Of a stretch of DNA of 64,000 nucleotides, positions 1-10,300 are shown in pieces. The stretch is from Macrotis lagotis (Eukaryota > Chordata > Mammalia > Peramelemorphia > Peramelidae), in contig NC_133658.1 of assembly GCF_037893015.1 (NCBI RefSeq), positions 59,301,818-59,365,817 on the forward strand. Reading direction: 5' to 3'. Position 1 is the first letter of the stretch. Each line of letters opens with the position of its first letter. A program made the position numbers and the translations under genes. The notes beneath the pieces are model-generated. The model did not search any database and had not been told where the DNA came from. It saw only the letters and a list, made by a program, of their open reading frames with translations.

Positions 1-85
1 TTATTAAGTGTCTGAGGCTGGATTTGAACCCAGGTACTCCTGACTTCAGGGCCCGTGTTTTATCCACTGTGCCACCTAGCTGTCC
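1..85 (-). mobile_element. WSINE1-like SINE, cut by the window edge
   Basis: Reads GGATTTGAACCCAGGTACTC and GTGCCACCTAGCTGTCC, the complement of the tRNA-like head of the common short SINE in this window. The tail lies outside. Confidence 0.85.
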
Positions 86-249
86 TGAAAGGCAGTTTAT
101 TGGAACAAAGATGCTGACTTATTTCAGAGACTGGGTTCCAATTCCATCATTATCCGACTTCGCCCTTGTGAGTTGGTTTCTTGGTTTCTTGGCCAGTCTG
201 GTCCTTCTTTATCTCATATGTAAAATGGGTGCAGGAGCCAGCCAGATCC

Positions 250-394
250 TTTTTTTTTTAGTTTCAGTGTTTAGGGTTAAGTGGCTTGCCCAAGGCCTCA
301 CAGCTAGGTAATTAAGTGACTGAGACCGGATTTGAACACAGGTACTCCTGACTCCAGGGCTGGTGCTCTATTCACTGTGCCAGCTAGCCACCCC
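250..394 (-). mobile_element. WSINE1-like SINE
   Basis: T-run, then AAGTGGCTTGCCCAAGGC and a tRNA-like head. Flanked by GATCCTTT/GATTCTTT. Confidence 0.85.
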
Positions 395-1300
395 GGATTC
401 TTTATAAAAATCATCAGGCTGGTGTACAGAAAAACAGCTAGCAGTAGTGATGTAATGAGGTACCAGCAGAAAATGAGAAGAATAGCATTACCTTACCAGT
501 AAGAATCAAATTTCTTGTTAGAAATAAGAAGTGTTTGCTACTGTTTTAGTTATGTAGAAATTTTAAGTATTTTATAATAGAAAATATTTTATTCATTATA
601 ATGACTCCTTTGGTCAAATACTAATTGAATAGTTGGTTTAGTTGAATAATGTTTCATTTTGTGCCTATTTTTAGAAGTTTCAGGCTGATGTGTAAATAGA
701 TCTAATGGGGGCTTCCTGACACAGTCATTTTTATTGAATGAAGCCTCAGCACACTGAAAGACTTTTTTTGAAGCCAATCTTGTAATGGTTCAAAATACTA
801 ACATATCCATTGGTTCTATTTGTTGATAGATATCTAACTCCAGGGTGAGAAGTTGGTGTGATGTTCAATTTACATACATTTACTTTTTATAAACCTATTT
901 AGCAGAAAAGTGTGTTGTAGACAAGTGAGACTGTTGGTTTTATTGACTTAAAAGTATGCCCTAACTAGGGCAGTGACTTAACTCTTGTCCCCCATTATAA
1001 CCATCTGATGAATAGACAATTATCACTAATTGAACTATCCCAACCTTTTTAGATTGGGCCTACTTATTTTCCTGAAACCTTATGGTCACTGGGTGGGAGA
1101 AAAAGAGGACAGAATATAGGAAATCTGATGTGAGTTACCCTAGGGTGTGTGAAATATAAAGGGTTTTCCCCAGAAACCAGAGTTATGGGGTGAATGTATC
1201 GCTGCCTGCTGTCCTCTTCTTTGGGACTCCTGACAGATTTCAGAGTTGGGGATGTGGTAGTGATGATGACCTGGAAAGATTAACCCAATAAAGCCTTGAC

Positions 1301-1454
1301 ATTTTTTTTAAGGTTTTTGCAAGGCAAACAGGGCTAAGTGGCTTGTCCAAGGCCCCACAGCTAGGTAATTATTAAGTGTCTGAGACCGGATTTGAACTCA
1401 GATACTCCTGACTCCAGGGCCAGTGCTTTATCCACTACGCCACCTAGCCGCCCC
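1301..1454 (-). mobile_element. WSINE1-like SINE
   Basis: Full-length copy flanked by the perfect duplication AAGCCTTGAC. Confidence 0.9.
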
Positions 1455-1596
1455 AAGCCTTGACGTTTTAAGGTAGAATTCTGCCTTTCATTTGGGACCT
1501 CAACTTCCATTGTGAACTCTTCAAAGAAAAGAAGTGACTTCTTTGCCAAGTGATGGGAAGAAGTGGGGAGGCTGTCCAGAGCAAAGGCTAATGCAG

Positions 1597-1685
1597 GAGG
1601 CAGCTAGGTACAGTGGCTAGAGCACTGGCCCTGAAATTAGGAGGACCTTGGACAAGTCATTTAACCTCATTGCCTTGCAAAATAA
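1597..1685 (+). mobile_element. WSINE1-like SINE, shortened
   Basis: CAGCTAGGTACAGTGGCTAG head joined to a CCTTGGACAAGTCATTTAAC tail, missing the middle. Flanked by AAGCTAATGCA-type duplication. Confidence 0.75.
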
Positions 1686-1784
1686 AAGCTAATGCAAATA
1701 AGCTTTGTGTGAGAAACCTACCTAAGTAGTTATTAAGTCTATAAAAAATAAATCTGCAGTGGGAAAAGTGCTGCATTTGCATCA

Positions 1785-1920
1785 GGGCATCTTGGTGCAG
1801 TGGATAGAGTATCAGCCCTGGAGTCAAGAGGACCTAAATTGAAATCCAGCCTCAGATACTTAATACTTAACTGTGACCTTGGTCAAATCACTTAACTCCA
1901 TTGCCTTGCAAAAAAAAAAA
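1785..1920 (+). mobile_element. WSINE1-like SINE followed by a MIR-type remnant
   Basis: GGTGCAGTGGATAGAG head and a 3' A-run. A MIR-type stretch (AATGTAAAATGAGGGGAT) follows to about 2060. Confidence 0.75.
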
Positions 1921-2264
1921 GTTGAAATTCAAATTCTGGCTTAGATATTGGCTACCTGGTTAGCCTTTGTGAATTCATTTTTCTCCTATGGTCCCCTGTT
2001 CTCCCAATGTAAAATGAGGGGATCAAACTCAAGCCCCCTTTGGCTCTAAATCTATGATTCCACAAGTTTCTTTAACCTTTCTATATAAGGATAAGAGTCA
2101 GGAAAAGAGTATTTGGAAGGCCATTTCAAAATAGCCCAACATAAATGATAATTATCATCATGATTATTACTATTTATTATTATTATTAATTAACAACGAA
2201 TTCAGCTGAAGGATCAGTTCATTTGACAGAAGCCTGGAAAAATTTCATTAAGATTTTATGCTGT

Positions 2265-2425
2265 GGGAGTGGCTAGGTGGCGCAGTGGATAGAGCACTGG
2301 CCCTGGAGTCAGGAGGACCTAAGTTCAAATCTAGCCTCAGACACTTAATGATGACCTAGCTGTGTGGCCTTGGGCAAGCCACTTAACCCCATTGTCTTGA
2401 AAAAATCTAAAAAAAAAACAAAAAA
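2265..2425 (+). mobile_element. WSINE1-like SINE
   Basis: GGCTAGGTGGCGCAGTGG head and A-rich tail. Flanked by the perfect 16-bp duplication AAGATTTTATGCTGTG. Confidence 0.95.
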
Positions 2426-2838
2426 GATTTTATGCTGTGTTCGTTTCTTTTTACATCTTTTTAATGTATCTTCATCCAAAGCTCTCTGATACCTTAACCT
2501 GGTGTAGAGGTGACTTTAGGTTCCTTAAGTATATGTCAGTGGGGCAGCAGCTATTGCTAATCCTATCAAATTGAAAATAGTTTTAAGTGAGTCAGGCACC
2601 AGAATGTTGTACCAGGGCCAGCCTAAAGTGCAGAAAATTGATGACCAGGTAATAAACAATTTTTGGCACAGCAACTCATGAAAAACTTTCAAGGTACTGA
2701 CCTTAGGAGAAAAAGTTCCCACACTGACAAAACCATGATTATTTGATATACTGAAAAAATAAGTTTTATGGATGATGAAGTGCAGAATAAAGACTTTAGG
2801 TAGTGTGGCACCAAGGGCTTAATATAGTCTTAATATAG

Positions 2839-2973
2839 CAAAGCAAATGGGATTAAGTGGCTTGCCCAAGGCCACACAGCTAGGTAATTATTAAATGTCT
2901 GAGTTCGGATTTGAACCCAGGTCCTCCTGACTCCAGGGCCAGTGCTTTATGCACTAGTCCACCTAGCTGCCCC
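2839..2973 (-). mobile_element. WSINE1-like SINE
   Basis: Near full length. Flanked by CTTAATATAGTCTTAATATAG-like and CTTAATATAGTTTTAATG direct repeats. Confidence 0.85.
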
Positions 2974-3450
2974 TTAATATAGTTTTAATGTAGTCTTCAC
3001 CCCACCGCTCCAAAAAATACATTGTAAGCTCCTCGAGGGAAAAAAAAACATTTTTTTTTGCCTTTGTATACTCAATGACAAGCTCATATTAATGAATGCT
3101 TGTTGATTGAATTGTCATTAGGAACTCTTCATTTATAACAGGATTGATTTTTTTTTCAACCTTGACTAAAGACTGGGACCTTTTTGATCTAACAGGCATC
3201 CCATCTTTGAGTGAAGTTATAGGTTAGTTGTGTATTTATAGTAGAATAGATGACAAATACTAAGTCTTACTTTCTTGGGATTGGCTGAGATAAAAAGATT
3301 TGCTGTCAGCTGGCAATATCACCAGTTTGCTTAGTAATACCTTCTACCCAATTGTCTTAATCAACCACATGCGATAACGTTAAAGTCTTGTAGGTCAGCA
3401 ACATCTTAAGCTAAGAGGAACATCAGCCAGTGGAATCCAGAAGCAGCTTC

Positions 3451-3609
3451 TTTTTTTTGGGGGGGGGGGTTGCAAGGCAAATGGGGTTAAGTGGCTTGCC
3501 CAAGGCCACACAGCTAGGTAATTATTAAGTGTCTGAGGTCAGATTTGAACCCAGGTACTCCTGACTCCAGGGCCAGTGCTTTTTCCACTACACCACCTAG
3601 CTGCCCCCC
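3451..3609 (-). mobile_element. WSINE1-like SINE
   Basis: T- and G-rich tail complement, then the full body. Flanked by AAGCAGCTTCT/AAGGAGCTTCT. Confidence 0.9.
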
Positions 3610-3688
3610 GGAAGGAGCTTCTAAGCCATTCCAGCACAGGGCAATGAGAACTTGTACTATGATTCTCTCTAGATCAGATGAGATAAAA

Positions 3689-3960
3689 TTTGTTTGTTTG
3701 TTTTTCCAATTACATGCAAAAATAGTTTTCAACATTCATCCTTTTGCAAATTTTTCAGTTACTTATTTTTCTACCACTCTCCCTTCCCATGACAGTGAAC
3801 AATCTGATACAGGTTGTACAGATATACATTTCAATATTAGTCTTGTGAAAGAAGAATCATAACTAAAGGGGAAAAATGAGGAAAAATATGTTTTAAAAAG
3901 TGAACATAGTATGTTTTGTTCTGCATTCAGATTCTGTAGTCTGTTTTCTCTGTTGATGGT
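3689..3960. mobile_element. Fragment of a recurrent retroelement (non-LTR type, family uncertain)
   Basis: TTCCAATTACATGCAAAAAT to GAACAATCTGATACAGG recurs in diverged form at about 16290-16470 and 56545-56735, so it is an interspersed repeat. I believe it is a LINE 3' piece but cannot name the family. Confidence 0.5.
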
Positions 3961-3999
3961 ACCTTCTGTAACAGGTGAGATAATATTTGTAATGAGTTT

Positions 4000-5474
4000 A
4001 GCATAATGCTTAATACAAACTAGCCCCATAATAAATGTTTATTTACTTGTTTTTGGTGATAGCAAATGACACTTTAAAAAGTCATGATCCCCTGAGCAAA
4101 ATTTTTCTTTGACCAATAGATGAGTCAAACACAGATTTTGTGTTATATAATGGTTTTGTATTTTATTTGGGAAAAACCCCAGAAGTTGGAAAAACAAGCA
4201 GATTCATTAATGATACCTACAATATGCATGTATGCATAGAGTTCTGCAGCTGCCGGATTCCTTCCCGGCACTGGGGAAAGAGTTAGTAGTCAGTAAATAT
4301 TGTTTTTGAGAGACCCTTAGGGCAAACAAGAATTAGTTTAGGCATCATGCTGATGAGGGATGAATCTGATAAGAAAGGAAACATTTCTTGGATTTCAATA
4401 ATTTTCATCTTGTATTGCATCTCATTCTTTTGATGAGACTTGGGTAAACAGAGTTGTAACTGGCAGAGAGCCATTGGGACCCCAACTCAGTTTGCCCAAT
4501 GCAAGGGAACAGCCTCTGCCCATACTGCTGAATACATCCCTACTCCCTTACATCTAGGATGCCCACACCTTTGTAGGTCCTAGGTCATCCTGAGAATCCT
4601 GTTGTCAGATCTCTTCTTGGGCTGCCCTCTGCTCCCTCGTCAGTGTGACTGCAATTGGGGAGAATTATCACTCTGAATCTGGGAACCTGTGGGGTGTCTG
4701 GACACTTGCTGCCCTTCTCAGCAGGATGCTATTCAGGATTTCTGCCCCTTTCTCTCAAATATCAAGTCATGACTGATGGACCAATGTAAGTTTGTGAGAA
4801 ACTCAAAAAGGAATATGAGTTATTGACATGAATTCCATTTGCTGATTGGCCAAATCTGTCTGGAAAGAGTCCTTCACCTAAGATCACTTCTCTGCCTTGT
4901 AGGATTTTAAAGATTCACGAGTTAATGCCTGAAACGTTAATGCCTTGACTGCTGAGTTCAAGAAAAAATTGTGGGCTGATCATTGCATGATTATAGTCAG
5001 GCTCATTTTCTGGTGTGACATTTGATCACTGGCCATTTGTTAAATTACATTGCAGGTCCTGTTAAGGCTGACATAGTTCAAAAATCAATAGTTAAATTTT
5101 GTTTTTCATTGGCTGACATTTAGGATCACAGTTGGTACATGATGGTGTCTGCCACACTAGGCATTACATTAGCTTTATCTTCAGTTTTGGTACCATTTTC
5201 TGGTTTGATGAAGCATCAAGGCATTTCCAAATATTGGCATGATTTCTACCTTTCCAATTGGAAGAAGCAAGATGTTTAAGGCCATGAAAATAGGCCACAC
5301 ACAGCAATAATGCCGCTTTCATACTATAAATTAAGTTCAGTAAACAGAATTATCACTTGACTTTCTAGATTTGGGGGGCATTAACACTGTAAATGGAAAA
5401 TTGTTCAAAAAGTTGCAGATGTGTAGCTTTATACATGTGAAAACATTGATCAGATACTTTTTCTGCTCCCATAG

Positions 5475-5516
<42 letters not shown>

Positions 5517-6200
5517 ATATATATACATATGTATGTATATATATATACATATATATGTTTTAAAACCTAAATATACATAATATAATCAGTATTTTTTAAA
5601 AAACCTTAGCTATAAAAAGGACATCAGTAATGAGACATTTTCACAACTCTGGGCAATGTGAAAATACCTGCATTAATTCTATTGCTCATATATAAGATGT
5701 GAGTGTGAAGTCATGGGACAGATTTTTATTTTTAACAGATTAGAATTTACACATCCAAAGGTATAATGTTATCCCCTTCAAGGCAGTAACTGTGGGAAGC
5801 TACATTTGTGTTGAAGATACTGTCTTTGCTTAAAATATGTACACACTTTTTCTTTGGGAGTGAACTTCAAGAGTCAATCTATTTTGAGTTGAGTCTTTGG
5901 TAAGCAGAGCTGAAACCAGGCTCATTCCTTCAACATATCATCCTTTATTTTTTACCCAAATGGTTGTGTCCAGTTTGATCCCCTACTTCTGTCACCTGCT
6001 ATTTCCAAAGTTCAGATCCACTGTCATCAGACAAAGATTTGTCATCTTGGGGAAGAAAATAATGATTTTGGCTCTAAAAAGTAATTTTTAGAGGAACTGT
6101 CCCGAACAAGAAATAGTTTTGTAAATAGTTTCCCCATGAATGAATGGGGATAACACTTGCTTGGACATTCAACTTCTGTCTTTTTGAACCTTAGTCTTAT
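4000..6200. other. Intergenic or distal 3' UTR sequence, mostly non-repetitive
   Basis: No coding exon or transposon is recognised from about 4000 to 5470 or from 5560 to 6200. The low repeat content compared with the rest of the window is compatible with a long distal 3' UTR, but nothing in the sequence proves it. Confidence 0.4.
5477..5560. repeat. AT/ATGT microsatellite
   Basis: Pure AT run followed by TATG/TATA variants. Confidence 0.95.
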
Positions 6201-7177
6201 TTTATTTATATGTATATATATATATATATATATCATATATACACACACACATATATATATACATACACACATATGTATATGTGTAATATTCATCTGTGAC
6301 AGGCAAAAAGACCTTTGTAACCTGAAGCTTGATTCAAGTACTCAACTATTGAAAAAAGCTGGTTCAGTTAGAGGTTTGAGAGATTAGGTCTGAATCGGGG
6401 AATGGAGGGGTAAATGGGGGTAGTTAAAATAAGTCACATCATACTTTGTCCCTTTACAAACCTAATCTCCTTTGATCCTCAACACAAACAAACAGGGAAC
6501 TGCAGATTATCTCCATTTTACAAATGAAGCAAATGTGATTCATAGACTCCTTATGGCACACAGCTGACATATTACTTTGTAATGGAGAAATTGTTGTCTT
6601 ATCCGAACCAAACCAAAATTCCCCAGTAAAAACCCTATTGTGATGTTGAGTTGGGGAATTGTGTGTCTGTTTTTCAAAATATATGCTATGTATCAGTATA
6701 CCCTCTACCCAATTTGCAAATGGACTATTTAAAAAAATATTCTGTGTATTTCCTATACATGTATGGGGTTCTTGTTTTGGCTTCAATTCTAAAAAATTCT
6801 AAGCAGAGGGTATGAATTAGTTGGCTCAATGCTGATTTGTGTTTTGCTAATCGAAGCCAGAGATTTCAGTCATGCTAAATGGAGCTAAACCATAGTGATT
6901 TTTCAGTTCTGTTGGACAGCTGTTGGAGGCATGTACTTTCAAGTGTCTCCAAAGTTTAACCGTCTTATATTTTCAACAGTGAGAGAGATCCTGGAAAATC
7001 AATCCAGGGACCAGCAACAATCCTGGTCCTAACCAAGTAGCCAACTGGATGTGTCGATTAGAATCCCCAGTCCCTGAAATCTGAGTTGGCTGTAGAGCTG
7101 AGGCAGTCATGGTGGCTCACATCTGGAACGGTAAGGCTGACTTCCTAGGGAGCTTTAAGTCTCTTCACTTTCATCGC
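6201..7177 (-). other. Probable 3' UTR and 3' flank
   Basis: The sequence after the stop is free of recognisable interspersed repeats for several hundred bases, as expected of a 3' UTR. Minus-strand AATAAA polyadenylation signals lie at 6206-6201, 5949-5944 and 5730-5725. The first sits next to a TA/CA microsatellite. I cannot tell which, if any, is used, and the end given is only the nearest signal. Confidence 0.35.
6208..6285. repeat. TA/CA microsatellite
   Basis: TATATA run passing into ACACAC and ATGTAT; lies just beyond a candidate polyadenylation signal of the gene. Confidence 0.95.
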
Positions 7178-7311
7178 TTATAAAATTTCTTGCTTAGGAA
7201 TGATGGTCTGGGGCAGTATTTGAATGGACATCTCAGACCTTCTGGCAGGGTCCAATTTGTAATCTTCATTCCCAGGGCTTGTAGGAGAAGAGGCAGATGT
7301 GTCTGGAGACA
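7178..7311 (-). CDS. HNF4B: HNF4B-like coding exon 10: C-terminus and stop
   Basis: A strong acceptor (TTTTTCCTCTCTTCAG) opens a phase-1 exon. Joined to exon 9 it reads [20 protein letters not shown], then [17 protein letters not shown] and IPKQEIL, ending at TAA (7180-7178). [13 protein letters not shown] parallels HNF4A TPETPQPSPPGGSG, EDYKL parallels EPYKLL, and PKQEIL parallels the HNF4A end TKQEVI. This ties the exon to the gene despite low overall similarity. HNF4G ends differently (KQKQL). Confidence 0.9.
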
Positions 7312-10300
7312 CTGAAGAGAGGAAAAAGATGTTAGTGCAGATTCTTTTCTTTCCCAGTTAAAATGTAAACTTCAGAAACGCAGCAGAATGAGCATTTTGA
7401 CCAGAGTTCACATTTATCTGTTAGCTAAATTGGTTGACAAGTCTGACAATCTCAAATGCTTATTTATCAGACTTGGCTTCCCCCATCCCAAATCAATCAA
7501 TCATAGTCGAGGGTAATTAATATTTTTTTGGTTAATTTTCCCCTTTGTCAGATGGTAAAACTGTGGATCCCTTCTCAGAATAAAGTTTTTAAATGCATTT
7601 AATGCATTTAATTTAAATGCATAAAATAAGATTACAGCATAAAGAAAACCAATTATATTGAAAATGTATACTGTAAAATTCATGAATCCCAGGTAAAGAA
7701 CCTTTGCTCTAAGACATTAAAATATTTCCTGATACCCCTAATAGCTGCATCTTAGTCCTACAGGGCCTTGCTTCTAGCCACTTGCTAGCTAATCCTTGCT
7801 AAAGTATGACTTCCCATGAATATTATATAGGTTCCCCTCATCTTTTTTTTGGGGGGGGGTTTGAAAGGCAATGAAGTTAAGTGGCTTGCCCAAAGTCACA
7901 CAGCTAGGTAGTTATTAAGTGTTTGAGGTCGGATTTGAACTCAGGTCCTCCTGACTGCAGGGCCAGTGCTCTATCCACTGCATCACCTAGCTGCCTGCTG
8001 TGCCCCTCGTCTTTAAGCTCTCTGTCAGTCCCGAAAGAAACTCTAGAATGGAATTTCAGGAACCCTAATTACTGGCAAGGTTGGTTTTGGGGAGCAAGGA
8101 GCCCTTATAAAGCACAGCATAGGGACAGCAATTCTCTTGGAGACTGCCCTCCATATACTGGAAGCCCAATTATTCCAACTGCCCTTTTGGTTTTTGTAAC
8201 TTTAGCCCAAAAACCCCACTTGGTGTCCTCACCATGACCTTCTGTGAAAGAACAGTTCTGGCTAGGGCCAGGTGCAGCCTGGATCACCGAACTGAGGGTG
8301 TTAGGAAGGATGTGGCCTGTGACTGGCTCCAGGTTTAAGTTGGGCATCCCAGAATGATACTGGGGCATCTCTGTGGTGTTCCCTGTAAGCAAGCATAGAG
8401 GAGAGTTCTGGTCAAGACTGCAGCAAAGTGGATTTCATGGTCTATACATGGGCCTGGGCACAATGAGTTTAATGGAGGGAAAGAAAGACATAAAATCCAG
8501 TTGTTGGGATGAGGTTTTTTTTTTCCTTTTTCATATTTAAAGCCATGACTATACTGAGACAATTCAGTGGCTTCTGATTGTGAGAGAATTAGATTTAAAT
8601 CATGTAAAGGAGGATTTGTGATTTCATCACTGATGCAGATTGCTAACCCCTCTTAGCATTATTAGAGTGTGCTTTTGCTGTGGCCCCCCAAATTCCCTTC
8701 CTACGACCAAAATTCTGCTGACTTTGATTAGCCTTTGGTCTGTCCCAGGACCCATACTGGTATCTTTCTAGCCTGGTAGAACTTGCTCCCATTTGTGCCT
8801 CCAGCTAAGTGCTGCCTTTCTGAGAATCCAGGGGTCAGTTCTAACAGCAGCAGCACCAAAAAAAAAAACCCCAAAACAAAAACCGCAAAAAACATTAAAG
8901 GGAGAAGTGGAGCATTCAGCTGGAACATTCACTTTTTCAGTTAGAAAGTGATAATGTAAAACTTCACTTAGTTAATAACTATGAATAAAATCAAGTTTTA
9001 TATCATAGCTAAATTGGGAAAGGGAGAGTTGAAATTGCAGAGGTGGGGAACTATGACTGTAGAATATTGCATTTGCCATCAGACTCAGTTAAGGTGTTGG
9101 TGAGCTTTGCCAAACTCTTCTTTCTTTTTTTATTCCCTGATACAGTGGATGACAGGAGGGAAGGAGAATGTACCTGGAAACAGATGGTGATGTGAAAATA
9201 AAAGATAACAATAAAAATGTGATGTAAAAGACAAAAATGGAAAGGTAGAAAGTGTCAAGAAATGGGAAAAACAGGAAGAATAAAAACTTAATCATTCGCC
9301 TTTCCCCCAATTTCTTTGTATTCAAAGGGAGAATGGACAGCCAATAAAGTCTTAGACAAAGTGAACTGGAATTCTCCATTATTCACTTATTTGCGGACCC
9401 TATGCAAGTCCCAGGTTCTGTTTTGTCATCTGTAAAATGGGGATAATTTGATCTACTTCATGGGGTCATTTCAATGGAAAATTGTAGGTAACCAATGCAG
9501 GTAATCAAATATTACAGTTACTGTTATCATCAGCTGTTGGGATCCAACATCTGGGAGGGAAGTGGGTTCCACCCCTTTCCTATGGGGCCTGGGCTGGCTG
9601 GACCTCCACATTGTCCAGAGCCCCCTATCTCCCCACCCCAGAGTTTATTCTAGCAACACTGATGTAGCGGTTGGAAGACTGCAAAGCGCGTAACATACAT
9701 TGGCTCATATCTTCACAACCTCTCTGATTTTACAGATGAGGAAACTGAGGTAGAGATTTGAGTGACTGTCAGAAGTGTCAGAAGGGAGTTGAGCTGGGGC
9801 CTTCCGGACTAGCGCTCTAGCCACTGAATCATCTCCAGCTCTTCCATCTTAATGGGAACAAAGCATTTCGGGGGGACCTGGCCAAAAGTCACCCCGGAGC
9901 TCCCAGTGGCCCGTAGTCTGGCCACGGCTGACCCCGGCAGTCTTCTCAGCCTTGCGGTGATGACTGGAGGACAGGACTGAGAGGGAGGGAGGGGAGGCGG
10001 GGTCTCGGAGGGCCACTCGGGTGGGAGAGGGAGCCACATGAGGGGTGGGACCTCAGAGGGAGAGGGAGAGGCACCGGGCAGGCTTTGAGAGAGGGACATG
10101 GGTGGGGGAAGGACACCCAGGTGGGGCGGGGTCTAAGAGGGAGGGACACCCAGGTGGGGCGGGGCCTAAGAGGGAGGACACCCCCCAGGCAGGCGGGGCC
10201 TAAGAGGGAGGGACACCCAGATGGGGCGGGGCCTAAGAGGGAGGACACCCCAGGTGGGTGGGGTCTAAGAGGGAGGGACACACAGGTAGGCGGGGCCTAA

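Noticed and set aside
3545-3862. Open frames across SINE and LINE remnants, also at 24-311 and 7923-8237
   Set aside because: The peptides derive from antisense SINE heads ([10 protein letters not shown]-type) and recur wherever the SINE does.
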